A stretch of 64,000 nt of DNA from Verrucomicrobium sp. (GCA_017849585.1 JAFIGT010000029.1:62001-126000), one strand, 5' to 3'; positions 1 through 8,965 are shown, numbered from the stretch's first letter. Translations and numbers: made by a program. The notes: generated from the sequence alone by a model not told the origin.

Positions 1-102
1 GATGCAGACGTTCAGGAAGGATCCCACGCAGGCGCCGATGACAAAAGCGAAAGCGGTGAAGAGGGGAATGTTAATGCCGGTGAGTTCGATGGTCGGGATC
101 AT
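1..102 (-). CDS. Prepilin peptidase (A24 family), N-terminal fragment
   Basis: Reading the minus strand from the ATG at 102-100 gives 34 residues that run off the window edge. They form one hydrophobic segment ending in GACVGSFLNVCI. The G-x-x-x-GSFLNV-x-I block is the N-terminal hallmark of type IV prepilin leader peptidases, which cleave and N-methylate prepilins in the inner membrane. The gene follows aroE by 25 bases on the same strand, so the two are probably co-transcribed. The three pseudopilin-like proteins in this window are plausible substrates, though that is inference. The catalytic aspartates would lie outside the window. Confidence 0.72.
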   Translation of the reverse strand, partial: MIPTIELTGINIPLFTAFAFVIGACVGSFLNVCI

Positions 103-127
103 GGTCTGGTAAGGATGATGAAAAAGT

Positions 128-1075
128 TTAGAGACTGGAGGAAGCTGCCTGTAGCAACGCCGTGCGCATGGCGGTAAGCGGGGCGGGTCGTCCCGTCCAC
201 AAGCTGAACGCGGCAGCGCCTTGATGCAACAGCATCGACAAGCCATTTGCCACGCGGGCTCCGGCTTGCTCAGCATTAAGCAGCAATTTCGTCCGATGCG
301 GTTTGTAAATGGTATCGTACACCAGCAGGCTCGGTGACAACACGCGGGCGGGCAGCAATGGCAGGTCGTAACTTTTCAGTCCCGAGCTGGTGGCATTCAC
401 GAGCAAATCGATGTCGGCAAGTTCACGGCCAATGATTTCTTCATCCCACGGAATCGCTTCGATCCGCGCATGCGCGCCGAGCAGCTTGTCGCTATGGATC
501 ACCGGAGCGAGTTGCGCCGCCAGTTCCTGCGCGCGGGAAGTCGTGCGGTTCACCAATACCAGTCGCTGACATTTCTCCAGCGCAGCCTGAGTCGCAAGCG
601 CGCGGCCAGCGCCACCGGCCCCTAGGATCATGATGCGCAGATCATGCACATCAACGCCGAATTCCTCGCGAATCGCTGCGACCCAGCCTTCACCATCGGT
701 ATTGAAGCCAATGAGCCGTCCATTGTCGTTGAGCACCGTATTGACCGCACCGAGGATACGAGCGGTTTCCGTCGCTTCATCGACGAGGCCGAGCATATCG
801 ATCTTGAGCGGCAGCGTGCAGTTCCATCCGCCGAACTGTTGTGCCTTCATTGCCGCCACGACGGCGGGAAGTTTTTCCGCTGGCGTTTCGATGCGATGAT
901 ACTGCGCAGGGATTTGCAGCGCTCCGAATGCGGCACGCTGGAAGGAAGGGGAGAGCGAATGTGTCACCGGATAACCGAGTACGGCGTACGGTTTCGGGGC
1001 AGCAGCGATCTGCCCCATGGTTTCGAGCGTGAAAACCTGATCAGAGTCGGGCGCGGCAGTAGAGGGAGTGGCCAT
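128..1075 (-). CDS. aroE: Shikimate dehydrogenase
   Basis: This 315-residue protein should reduce 3-dehydroshikimate to shikimate with NADPH in aromatic amino acid synthesis, in the cytoplasm. The substrate-binding start YAVLGYPVTHSLSPS lies near residues 30-44. The catalytic lysine is K91 in NCTLPLK and the partner aspartate is D127 in GFNTDG. The NADP Rossmann loop GAGGAGRA is near residues 152-159, followed by VNRT, and a YDTIYKP block lies towards the C-terminus. The first 25 or so residues are extra compared with the usual length of about 280. An internal ATG at 1018 is an alternative start. The gene lies directly upstream of the prepilin peptidase start. Confidence 0.95.
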   Translation of the reverse strand: MATPSTAAPDSDQVFTLETMGQIAAAPKPYAVLGYPVTHSLSPSFQRAAFGALQIPAQYHRIETPAEKLPAVVAAMKAQQFGGWNCTLPLKIDMLGLVDEATETARILGAVNTVLNDNGRLIGFNTDGEGWVAAIREEFGVDVHDLRIMILGAGGAGRALATQAALEKCQRLVLVNRTTSRAQELAAQLAPVIHSDKLLGAHARIEAIPWDEEIIGRELADIDLLVNATSSGLKSYDLPLLPARVLSPSLLVYDTIYKPHRTKLLLNAEQAGARVANGLSMLLHQGAAAFSLWTGRPAPLTAMRTALLQAASSSL

Positions 1076-1137
1076 CGGTAAGACGTCTACGTTAGTAATG
1101 GCGCACGGGGATTGACGATCAAATTATGCGAAAGGGG

Positions 1138-2037
1138 TCACTGCGGTTTGACCGGCCCGTTGGCCGGCGTGTTCGCTTCCGGAGCTTTGCCTTTGGCTGT
1201 GGCGCTTGGGAATTTCGCTTCCGAGAGGCGATCCCGGCGATTCTCCTGATTGAGCACCTGCCCTCCCGCCACCATGATGGCACCTTCGCCCGCGGAAGTC
1301 AGACGCGGCGGCATTTCGGGCATGGCTTCGTAATTACTTTGATTTTCCAAAACGCCGGTCGGGCTCACGCGATTGTAGCGGTAGCTGCCCTGCCCGACGG
1401 TGTGCAAAACATGCAGGTTGCCGTCCTTGTCGAAAGCGATCTGCGGTGGCACCACGGTGGAAGTGACGGGGCCAAGCTCCAGCGTGGAATAAACGAGATT
1501 TTCCTTCGCGTCATCCACCCGCAGATAAAGCTGGGTGGAGGTATTGTCCGGCGAAAAACGGATCAGCGTATACGTGCGCTCCGATCCCTCGAGCGGGCGC
1601 GTCCGGCTCAGCACAGTTTGGCCCTTGACCACGTTGAACTGCAGATTGCCCGACAGCATTTGTCCCTGACCCGGGATATCCACCACGGCGCGCACCTTGT
1701 AGTTGCCCTGCTCGCGAAACGAATAGTGGGGAGTCAAATTTATCGTGGTGCTCTTGGTGGCACCCGCCTTGATAACGACGGGACCCATCTCCAGCTTTTG
1801 GTCGGTGTGCACCGCAAAACCGTCGCCGCGCGTGACAATGAAACTCAGCCAGGATTCTCCCTGACTTTGAAGGGACAGATCGACTTCGGTATTATTCTGA
1901 ATGATGACGCGCACCACCACTGGCGCGTATAACAAATAGTTCACCCGCTCACATTCGATGCTCACGCGTACCTCGGCCCGGACGCTGAAGATCCCCGCAG
2001 TGAAAAGCAAAGCCAGACAATAAAAAAGGCGGCGCAT
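1138..2037 (-). CDS. Secreted protein of unknown function
   Basis: I do not recognise the family. The open frame extends upstream to 2130, but the ATG at 2037 is preferred because it starts a classical signal peptide (MRRLFYCLALLFTAGIFSVRA). The mature part (about 280 residues) opens with a stretch that looks like an immunoglobulin-like beta-sandwich, with alternating hydrophobic strands around VRVIIQNNTEVDLSL and GNYKVRAVVDIPG. The C-terminal 90 residues become low-complexity and charged, ending in a Pro/Ala-rich tail. It is probably periplasmic or surface-located. It is divergent from the large gene at 2457 and separated from it by an AT-rich spacer. Confidence 0.7.
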   Translation of the reverse strand: MRRLFYCLALLFTAGIFSVRAEVRVSIECERVNYLLYAPVVVRVIIQNNTEVDLSLQSQGESWLSFIVTRGDGFAVHTDQKLEMGPVVIKAGATKSTTINLTPHYSFREQGNYKVRAVVDIPGQGQMLSGNLQFNVVKGQTVLSRTRPLEGSERTYTLIRFSPDNTSTQLYLRVDDAKENLVYSTLELGPVTSTVVPPQIAFDKDGNLHVLHTVGQGSYRYNRVSPTGVLENQSNYEAMPEMPPRLTSAGEGAIMVAGGQVLNQENRRDRLSEAKFPSATAKGKAPEANTPANGPVKPQ

Positions 2038-2456
2038 TTGCAATAATCTACACGAGACTCCCGCCTCAATACAAGCCACCCGACAGCCCGCACAAAAAGC
2101 GCTTGGAGTGACTGCCATATCCATTTCCATTTTTGGAGCCCCTTACTTGGCAGGCTCAGAAGAGAGTTTGATTTAGAGACCAACCGAGTTTTATTTTATC
2201 ATAGTTAAACAATGCCCATTCATTATTTAACTCTTAAAAATACAAAATTGTAATTATTTCTGATAAAAATGACTATTTTGTTTAATTCTTAATCACTTTA
2301 AAACAGGATATTTACAGTATAAATTTTAGGATAAACATATTTGATATCCATAAAGCACTCTCGCATTGACCTTGATTGTATTTTCTGTATCAATTCAAGC
2401 ATTGACCGTTTAAAACGGTCGCTTTTCAACCCCAAACCACTCACCACCCCAAACTC
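2038..2456. promoter_or_regulatory. AT-rich divergent spacer with a palindromic operator candidate
   Basis: About 420 bases separate the divergent genes. The stretch 2180-2400 is markedly AT-rich, consistent with promoters. A perfect inverted repeat, GACCGTTT-A-AAACGGTC, lies at 2404-2420 and ends 36 bases before the ATG at 2457. It is the right size for a dimeric regulator site, but which regulator binds it is unknown. No RNA gene was recognised here. Confidence 0.45.
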
Positions 2457-5400
2457 ATGCCTACTCTCCTGAAGTTGTCTGTGTGGCTGTACCTGTGTCT
2501 CTTGTTTCCCCTTACCACCGCGAGGGCCACGGTGGGGGGGCCTGTCCAAGTGGGTTATCTGGTCGATTATCATTTTGCGCATCTCGACGGAGATTGGGAC
2601 ACGACGGGCGTGCAGGGGAAAATTTCGGACTGGGATGTCGACTCGCGAGCCGGAACGATCGGTTTCGCGTATTGGAATTATCTGACCCTGACCGACTCCA
2701 GCGCCACGAGTGGCATCGAAATGTGGAAATCGTTTCTGCCACAAGGCACCGGCACGATCAGCGTCGAGTTCAAGTTCATGTTACCCACCAAGGTTGATGG
2801 AATGGTCTGGTCGGTGAATGCGGATCGTACCAGCCCGCTCCTCAAGTTCCTCACCTCTGGCGGCAATTTCGGTTATGAAAACGCGAGTGGCACGTTCGTG
2901 GCGCTGATTACCAACTACACCGCCGGGCAGGCATACACGGTGCATGCGGATATCTCGTTGCCGAACGTCTCGGCTACGGTTTTCATCGATGGTGTGCAGA
3001 AGGCAATCGGCAGCACGGTGTTTCGCTCGACGACGCTCACACAGGCGGCACAATTTTACGTGGGCACGCCGGTAACTGCCACAGGGGTGCAGAATCTTTA
3101 CTATTTGACCATCACCAAGGGCTACAAGCTTTACGAACGGTTCACCAACGCCCGCAGCGGGGTGGTTCCAGATAATTGGACGGCGACCACGGCGGGCGGA
3201 ACTTCTGCGGCGCAGCTCGCGCATGGCAGCAATCCGAAGGATATGTTGAGCTTCAAGCTCGAGGACACATCTGTCGCGGCAGCCGCCTCCCTGGGACGTA
3301 CTTTCACCACGAGCAGTGGCAAGCTCGTGTGGGAGTTCAAGTTCATGCTCCCGGCGAAAGTCGACGGCGTTACGACCCAGTTGCGCAATGGATCGACCTC
3401 AGCCTTGACTTTCACCACTTCCGGCGGCGCGCTGGCGTATCTGAATAGTGGTGGCACGGCGGTTTCGCTCTGGCCCAACTACAAGGCGAACGTCTGGTAT
3501 ATCGTCCGTGTAATCGCCAATCCTGCGACGCAAAAAGCGGATATCTACATCAACGGCAAATTGAAGGGTACCCAAGTCGCCTTCGCCGCTTCGGCCACGA
3601 CGCTCGACAACGTGCTCTTCAGTTCCTCCGTTACGGGAACCGGCACGCTCTGGGTGGACGACATTTACGTGTACGATTTCCAACCCGACGCAGCGGACTA
3701 CGTGCCCGCCGTGCAGACCGTGACGAGTCGCGGATACAAAGTTGGCATGCAATCATTCTTCGCCGGGTGGCGCGACGGTCATCATTGCGGATGGGACTGG
3801 ATTTACCGCTACCCGAATCATGATCCCTACATCGGTTTCTACGACAACGGTAAACCGGAGGCGATGGATTGGCAGCTCAAGTGGATGGCCGAGTCAGGAG
3901 TGAATTTCTTCCTCGATTGCTGGTACCGCAACAACGATGGCCCCTCAATGAAGGAGCCGCTGTTCGAGTACACCGATGGTCCGCTTCACAATGCCTATTT
4001 CTACGCGAGATATTCCGACAAGGTGAAATTTGCCATCGCCGATTACTCGCTCGCGGCCTGCACGGCGTCGGATTTCTCCACCTATATTCTCCCCTACTGG
4101 ATTGAATACTATTTCAAGGACTCGCGATACTATGTGATTCCCGGCGCGACGAAAGGCTATCCCGTCATCAGCATTGGTTGCGCGACCTCGTGGATTAATC
4201 TCGCAAATAACGCCATGAAAGATTCCATCACCGCCTTGCGAGCCGCTCTCGCAGCGGAAGGGTTCGACGGTGTGGTTGTGCTGGCCTCCTACTCGGGTTC
4301 AGATAAAGCCGTGATGGATAATCTCTACAATGCCGGAATCGATTACTGCTATGCGTACTGGGGTGGGCATGTGATCAGCACGACACAGAGCCGACTCGTC
4401 GCACAGCGGGATGCGGGATCGGAACTCATGCCCATCGCGAACGCCGGTCAGGGTCAAAGCGGCGAGGCGTGGGATGTGGTTTTTTCTGGAGCGGCTTACA
4501 CGAGTCTGACGAATTTCAGTACCATGAGCGCGTGGATGCGGGACACCTTCCTGCCTTCTGCCACCCTCTCCGGCCTGCTGAGCAGTTCGATGGTGATGTA
4601 CGATAACTGGAACGAGTATGGCGAGGGGCATTATATCTGCCCGACGAACCTCGCAGGTTTCGGTTATCTGGACGGCATCCGTACAAATTACACAACAGGC
4701 AGCGTAACCTATACCAAGCCGAACGCCGCCCAGAAAGCCCGCTTCAATGTGCTTTACACACGCGGTTGGGAAGGCCGCATCTGGGCGTTCGACTCTCTCT
4801 ATCCCGACACGGAGGGATGGACCGGCAACAGCCAGGTCAGCGGTTTGACCCAGAACAAAGGCTTTCTGGAAGGCACCATCGCCGGGACCGATCCCTGCCT
4901 GCTCTCGCGCGATGGTTATGCGATCGATGCCTCGCTCTACAAAGTCATCAAGGTGCGCTTGAAGAACGCCACCGCGGGCACTTCAGCCAAGGTCTTTTTC
5001 ATCACCACCACCGATGGCAGCTACAGTGAATCCAAGGGCAAGGACTTCCCGCTTGTCGTCAATGATACCGGCTACACCGAGTACACCCTCGATATGAGCA
5101 CGGTCGCGACGTGGACCGGCACCATCCGGCAGCTTCGTCTGGACCCAGTCAATATTGGGGCGGTCTCCGGCATGACCTTCAGCATCGACTACATCAAGGT
5201 GGTCTCCGATGGACGGTCGTGGGAATTTGGTTCTCTCGATGCGGGCACGGAGGGGTGGACGGCGAATTACCAGACCAGCGGCGTCGTGCAGAATAACGGA
5301 TGTCTGGAAGGCTCCATCACCGGCACCGATCCCAGCATTCTCTCGGCGGACAACTGCAACATCAATGCCTCGCTCTACAAGAAGATCAAGGTGAAGCTGA

Positions 5401-5648
5401 AAAACGCGACAAGCGGGACTGCCGCCAAATTCTACTTCATCACCAACGCCGACGGCTCTTATAGCGAGTCCAAGGCCAAGAACTTCGCCATCACCGCCAA
5501 TGACACGGGCTATACCGAATACACCATCGATATGAGTGCTATGGCGACATGGACTGGAGTCATCCGGCGCTTCCGGTTTGATCCGGTGGATACCGGTGCG
5601 ACCGCAGGGACCACCTTCAGCATCGATTACATCCGGGTGGTGCCGTAG
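2457..5648 (+). CDS. Secreted GH99/GH71-like glycoside hydrolase with lectin-like and C-terminal repeat domains
   Basis: This 1063-residue protein has a signal peptide (MPTLLKLSVWLYLCLLFPLTTARA). Two LamG/concanavalin-like beta-sandwich domains follow (about 35-215 and 225-410), each with the shared phrase EFKFMLP-K-VDG. The catalytic-type domain (about 424-770) resembles the GH71/GH99-like group: it opens GYKVGMQSFFAGWRDG and contains WQLKWMAESGVNFFLDCW and MYDNWNEYGEGHY. Two tandem copies of a roughly 140-residue beta-rich module close the protein (about 776-916 and 920-1063). Both begin W-FDSL/FGSL-TEGW and both end in TFSIDYI-VV, so they probably bind carbohydrate. Known GH99 enzymes cut alpha-mannans, but the substrate here is not evident. 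The gene ends at a strong bidirectional terminator. Confidence 0.72.
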   Translation: MPTLLKLSVWLYLCLLFPLTTARATVGGPVQVGYLVDYHFAHLDGDWDTTGVQGKISDWDVDSRAGTIGFAYWNYLTLTDSSATSGIEMWKSFLPQGTGTISVEFKFMLPTKVDGMVWSVNADRTSPLLKFLTSGGNFGYENASGTFVALITNYTAGQAYTVHADISLPNVSATVFIDGVQKAIGSTVFRSTTLTQAAQFYVGTPVTATGVQNLYYLTITKGYKLYERFTNARSGVVPDNWTATTAGGTSAAQLAHGSNPKDMLSFKLEDTSVAAAASLGRTFTTSSGKLVWEFKFMLPAKVDGVTTQLRNGSTSALTFTTSGGALAYLNSGGTAVSLWPNYKANVWYIVRVIANPATQKADIYINGKLKGTQVAFAASATTLDNVLFSSSVTGTGTLWVDDIYVYDFQPDAADYVPAVQTVTSRGYKVGMQSFFAGWRDGHHCGWDWIYRYPNHDPYIGFYDNGKPEAMDWQLKWMAESGVNFFLDCWYRNNDGPSMKEPLFEYTDGPLHNAYFYARYSDKVKFAIADYSLAACTASDFSTYILPYWIEYYFKDSRYYVIPGATKGYPVISIGCATSWINLANNAMKDSITALRAALAAEGFDGVVVLASYSGSDKAVMDNLYNAGIDYCYAYWGGHVISTTQSRLVAQRDAGSELMPIANAGQGQSGEAWDVVFSGAAYTSLTNFSTMSAWMRDTFLPSATLSGLLSSSMVMYDNWNEYGEGHYICPTNLAGFGYLDGIRTNYTTGSVTYTKPNAAQKARFNVLYTRGWEGRIWAFDSLYPDTEGWTGNSQVSGLTQNKGFLEGTIAGTDPCLLSRDGYAIDASLYKVIKVRLKNATAGTSAKVFFITTTDGSYSESKGKDFPLVVNDTGYTEYTLDMSTVATWTGTIRQLRLDPVNIGAVSGMTFSIDYIKVVSDGRSWEFGSLDAGTEGWTANYQTSGVVQNNGCLEGSITGTDPSILSADNCNINASLYKKIKVKLKNATSGTAAKFYFITNADGSYSESKAKNFAITANDTGYTEYTIDMSAMATWTGVIRRFRFDPVDTGATAGTTFSIDYIRVVP

Positions 5649-5659
5649 GACTCTAAACG

Positions 5660-5695
5660 AAAACGGCCGGAACCTAAGAAGGCTCCGGCCGTTTT
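5660..5695. terminator. Bidirectional intrinsic terminator
   Basis: A GC-rich hairpin (AAAACGGCCGGA ... TCCGGCCGTTTT) sits between two convergent genes. It has a run of A on its left and T on its right, so it can terminate both the GH99-like gene and the HNH-repeat gene. Confidence 0.88.
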
Positions 5696-5728
5696 GAATT
5701 ATTTACTGCGTGAAGGATTCAGCGCTGC

Positions 5729-6514
5729 TTAGGCGGCGATGCCGCTCTGGGAGCGGTCCGACACCTGCGAAGCCTGCAGGGCCTTGCTCCAACTGCCGAA
5801 GAAGCGGGGCTTGCAAGCGGCGGCGAAGAGGGCCGGGTTCTGGCGGCGGATTTCACCGCTGCGCAGGTCGGCACCTTTGGAGTTGAGCTCACGGATTTCA
5901 CCCAGGATCTGTTCGCGCGTCCAACGGCGGCGGCGGCGGATCTGGTTGTAATCAATCCCAGCGCGCTCGAGAGCCGCACCCCAGTTGCCGAAACGGCGAC
6001 GGGCGGTGGCGATGAGCGGGTTGGCCGTTTCGTCCATCTTCTTGGAGCTGAGATCCGCGCCGCTGTCCTTGAGGCGTTTGATCTCGGAGATGATCTGATC
6101 ATCGTCCCAAGAGCGGTAACGGTAGATTTCTTCCGGAGCCAGACCAGCGGCGGCGAGAGCGTCCTTCCACGAGCCGAAATGGTTCGGGCGAATCGCCGCG
6201 TAGACCATGGGGGCGTACTTGCTGAGCATCATGGAGCGGAAGGAGAGATCGACCCCTTGCTTTTCGAGTTCCTGGATGGTGGAAATGATACGTTCCTTGG
6301 ACCAGTCGCGGTATTTGCGGATGCTGTCGTAAGCAATGCCAGCGGCCTCGACCGCCGTGCGCCAGGAACCGTAGTAACGGATGCCCGCGGCGAGCAGTTC
6401 CTGATAGTTTTGCCGCATGTAGTGGGAATAGAGAGGCTTCCCGGCTTGATTCCAAGCCTTGACTTCTTCGATCACAGTCTGGTTATTCCAGCTTTTGTTG
6501 CGATTATCGTTCAT
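5729..6514 (-). CDS. Protein built of four HNH-associated (homing-endonuclease-associated) repeats
   Basis: The 261 residues consist almost entirely of four tandem units of about 60 residues. Each starts with W-x4-I-x2-I-x2-L, continues G-x-DLS-x4-M, and ends FGSW-x2-AL-x-AAGI-x3-I. The W/FGSW/AAGI pattern matches the HNH_repeat type of small helical DNA-binding units found beside homing endonucleases. No HNH or other nuclease motif is present, so a stand-alone DNA- or RNA-binding role is likely. The basic run IRRRRRW joins units 3 and 4. There is no signal peptide. AAAGGA lies 9 bases before the ATG. A sigma-54 type promoter sits just upstream, linking it to the stress regulon at 43-61 kb. 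Confidence 0.72.
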   Translation of the reverse strand: MNDNRNKSWNNQTVIEEVKAWNQAGKPLYSHYMRQNYQELLAAGIRYYGSWRTAVEAAGIAYDSIRKYRDWSKERIISTIQELEKQGVDLSFRSMMLSKYAPMVYAAIRPNHFGSWKDALAAAGLAPEEIYRYRSWDDDQIISEIKRLKDSGADLSSKKMDETANPLIATARRRFGNWGAALERAGIDYNQIRRRRRWTREQILGEIRELNSKGADLRSGEIRRQNPALFAAACKPRFFGSWSKALQASQVSDRSQSGIAA

Positions 6515-6544
6515 AGTGTTGTGTCCTTTGTTTTATATTAGATA

Positions 6545-6560
6545 GGCTACTTTCATGCCA
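6545..6560 (-). promoter_or_regulatory. Sigma-54 type promoter for the HNH-repeat gene
   Basis: The minus strand reads TGGCATGAAAGTAGCC, with GG and GC separated by 10 bases. The predicted start point is about 6534, giving a 20-base leader that holds the AAAGGA ribosome site. A half dyad (GCT-TATAA-GCA, 6642-6652) lies 88 bp upstream of the -24 GG, the same spacing as at the promoters in 43-61 kb. The outer dyad copy is not evident. Confidence 0.55.
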
Positions 6561-6656
6561 AGTCAAACGCATTTCGACAAGTGACATTTTGGCGACAAGG
6601 TGATACAGAGCCATTAGGCAATTGAGCGACCCTTGTATGTCGCTTATAAGCAAACA

Positions 6657-7631
6657 CTACCGCAAAAGTATCGATAGTTGGCTTGCCACAGCGTCCGGAG
6701 AAATTCCGGTTAAACATTCCATCGGCACATCTCGGTAGCAACGCCGTTTTAGGCACGGTGCACAAAAAACGTCATGGGTGAGTACCTTGACCTTACGCCC
6801 GGCGGGCTTGGTCCGGTGCCAGTCCGTTGCGCCGAAGAGCACGAGGGTAGGAACCTCCAGTGCGGCGGCCAAATGCGCAGGACCGGAGTCGGTACTGACC
6901 ACGGCTTGGGCACTCGCGAGGACGGTCATTAACGTGCTTAAGTTTAAGCGACCGCGCAAGTCGGTAAGGTTCGCTCCCTCGATGGGAAACCACGGTCCCT
7001 CGCCCAAAAGGACAAAGTGCTGTTGCGGCATCTGGTTGATCAGGGTCTGAAAATTGCGCCACGGCCAGAGCTTCGTATGCCAGCGGGAATAGGGATGTAG
7101 GACGATGTATCGACCAGTCCGCCCGCAGAGTGGCTCCGGTAGCGGCGCAGTTGGTTTGAGCTGGAAATCGAAGCGCTGCGGGGCGATGCCGAGGTGTTCG
7201 AGGGCGCAAAGATAGCGTTCCGCCGCGGCGAGTGGGTAGTCGTCGATTCGCTCGGTGTAGAAATGGCGGGCACCTTCCCGGGCAGACTCGAGCCCGATCC
7301 GGCGGGGTGCCTTGGTCGCAGCAGTCATCAATCCACTGCGCAGCAAACCCTGCAGATCTATCACGAGATCGTACTGTTGTTGACGCAAGTCGCGCGCCCA
7401 ACGCCAGACTTCCCGCAGGCACAGCGGAGTCTTCCATCGACGGCGGGGATAGAGGACCAGTCGATCAATGGCCGGATGACCAGAAAGGAGATCCTGATAC
7501 GCCTCGTTGATGATCCAGTCGATCCGCGCCTGCGGCCAGTGACGTTTCAGGCCGGTCGCCACCGGCAGCGCCTGAATGACATCCCCCAGAGCGCTGGGTT
7601 TGACGATGAGAATACGGCTCGGGGCGGTCAT
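6657..7631 (-). CDS. Glycosyltransferase family 9 (ADP-heptose:LPS heptosyltransferase-like)
   Basis: This 324-residue GT-B enzyme probably transfers a heptose or similar sugar from a nucleotide donor during lipopolysaccharide core synthesis at the inner face of the inner membrane. Family features are the N-terminal ILIVKPSALGDVIQALPV loop, VIDLQGLLRS, the VLLGEGPW strand of the C-terminal domain, and the donor-site block STDSGPAHLAAALEVPTLVLFGATD. The cysteine-rich tail (FCAPCLKRRCYRD) is common in this family. It stands alone, with unrelated genes on either side. WaaF/WaaC-type specificity cannot be assigned. Confidence 0.88.
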   Translation of the reverse strand: MTAPSRILIVKPSALGDVIQALPVATGLKRHWPQARIDWIINEAYQDLLSGHPAIDRLVLYPRRRWKTPLCLREVWRWARDLRQQQYDLVIDLQGLLRSGLMTAATKAPRRIGLESAREGARHFYTERIDDYPLAAAERYLCALEHLGIAPQRFDFQLKPTAPLPEPLCGRTGRYIVLHPYSRWHTKLWPWRNFQTLINQMPQQHFVLLGEGPWFPIEGANLTDLRGRLNLSTLMTVLASAQAVVSTDSGPAHLAAALEVPTLVLFGATDWHRTKPAGRKVKVLTHDVFCAPCLKRRCYRDVPMECLTGISPDAVASQLSILLR

Positions 7632-7744
7632 GATGAAAAATCGAGACTAGGAACTTGTCCCGAAAAGCGCAAGATCTGCCCGCGTGTAGCTTGATTCGAT
7701 CTGGTTTGTGACCGGTGTGCGTTTATCCGTGCGGGACTTTAGTT

Positions 7745-7775
7745 GCATGGTGTTGCATTTAATAAATATATTATT
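7745..7775 (+). promoter_or_regulatory. AT-rich shared motif upstream of the LacI gene
   Basis: This stretch contains TTGCATG and then TTTAATAAATAT. The same two words occur, a little closer together, at about 8907-8928 ahead of the next gene (PEP-CTERM protein). The shared words could be a common promoter or a binding site for the LacI protein encoded at 7792. Confidence 0.35.
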
Positions 7776-7791
7776 CTAATTCATCACGCTC

Positions 7792-8823
7792 ATGTTACAG
7801 TCTTCTATGCCAGTTACTTTAGCGGCAATTGCCAAGCAAGTGGGAGTCTCCAAGGCTACCGTGTCCCGGGCCTTGAGGAACGATCGCTTGATACATCCTG
7901 AGACCCGGTCACTCATATTGGAAGCTGCTGCGCGCGCTGGCTATGAACGCCCGACACGCAAACGTCGACAGCCGGAGGTCTCGTGCACCCGCATCCTTTT
8001 AGTTTTTCCCAGCGGAGCCCAGACGCACTACGCTCTTCCCGCCTACCTGAAGGGAGTGACGCGTGCGTGCACGGACGCGGGTTGTCAGCTTGTCGTGGAG
8101 GAACTACGCCCAGGCAGTGAGAGCTCCAATCCTCTACCTCGCGGCCACCAACTCGGTAAAGTGGACGCAGCCATCATTGCGGAACGCCATTATCCTGAGC
8201 ATCTCCAAGTCATCGCAGAGATGGCCAATCGCATCCCCGCTGTCAGTATTCAATGGGAGCGCTCTCCTACCAAACTAGACATGGTTTCGGCCTACAATGC
8301 GCAAGGAATCCAAACGCTCGTTCAGCATCTTTACGAGAATGGACACCGTAAGATCGGCTGGGTGGGCGCCCAATACGACGCATCGTTCTTTGCGGACCGC
8401 CAAGCCGGCTTCTTTCGCGGCTGCATCGATTGTAATCTCAAAATCGATTTCGCCCATCTCTACCGCAATAGCCAGAATATCAGCACGCCTGCACGCCTGC
8501 TGCAGATCGTGAAGGCAGGAATTACAGCGCTGGTTTGCTCGTGTGATTGGGAGGCGATCCAGATTGGACGCGCCGCTTTGCTGGCTGGGTTACGCATTCC
8601 AGAGGATTTGAGCCTGACGGGTTTTGATGCGGGGCCAGAACTTCTGGCCAACGGCAAGCTGCTCACTTCCTATGACCCCAACTTTACTGAGTTGGGCCGC
8701 CTCGCGGTCAAGGCCGTGCTTCAGCGGTTCAAAGACCCTGGCGCGCCGCACATGACTTACATGCAGGAAGGCCGGATACACGCAGGCGAAACCGTGACGA
8801 AATTGACCGCGTCCTCGGCTTGA
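7792..8823 (+). CDS. LacI-family transcriptional regulator
   Basis: This 343-residue sugar-responsive repressor or activator has an N-terminal helix-turn-helix (TLAAIAKQVGVSKATVSRAL) and hinge helix, followed by a periplasmic-binding-protein-like effector domain. Typical effector-domain blocks are DAAIIAERH, LYENGHRKIGWVGAQYD, DRQAGFFRGC and DLSLTGFDAG. An ATG at 7807 (MPVTLAAIAK) is an equally good start, and neither has a clear ribosome site. It heads a plus-strand run of secreted carbohydrate-related genes (8966-15758), which it probably controls. It is not closely similar to the two other LacI proteins in the window, which resemble each other. Confidence 0.92.
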   Translation: MLQSSMPVTLAAIAKQVGVSKATVSRALRNDRLIHPETRSLILEAAARAGYERPTRKRRQPEVSCTRILLVFPSGAQTHYALPAYLKGVTRACTDAGCQLVVEELRPGSESSNPLPRGHQLGKVDAAIIAERHYPEHLQVIAEMANRIPAVSIQWERSPTKLDMVSAYNAQGIQTLVQHLYENGHRKIGWVGAQYDASFFADRQAGFFRGCIDCNLKIDFAHLYRNSQNISTPARLLQIVKAGITALVCSCDWEAIQIGRAALLAGLRIPEDLSLTGFDAGPELLANGKLLTSYDPNFTELGRLAVKAVLQRFKDPGAPHMTYMQEGRIHAGETVTKLTASSA

Positions 8824-8965
8824 AATGAGTTAGCAGCCTGTCAGGCTTCCATCCCTCTCCGGATGACAAAACGCATACATGAGAGCGCTTGTGCAAATTC
8901 ATAAGTTGCATGTTGTTTAATAAATATCATTGACGAGTTGCATAAACAGTGATACTTGTTTCTGT

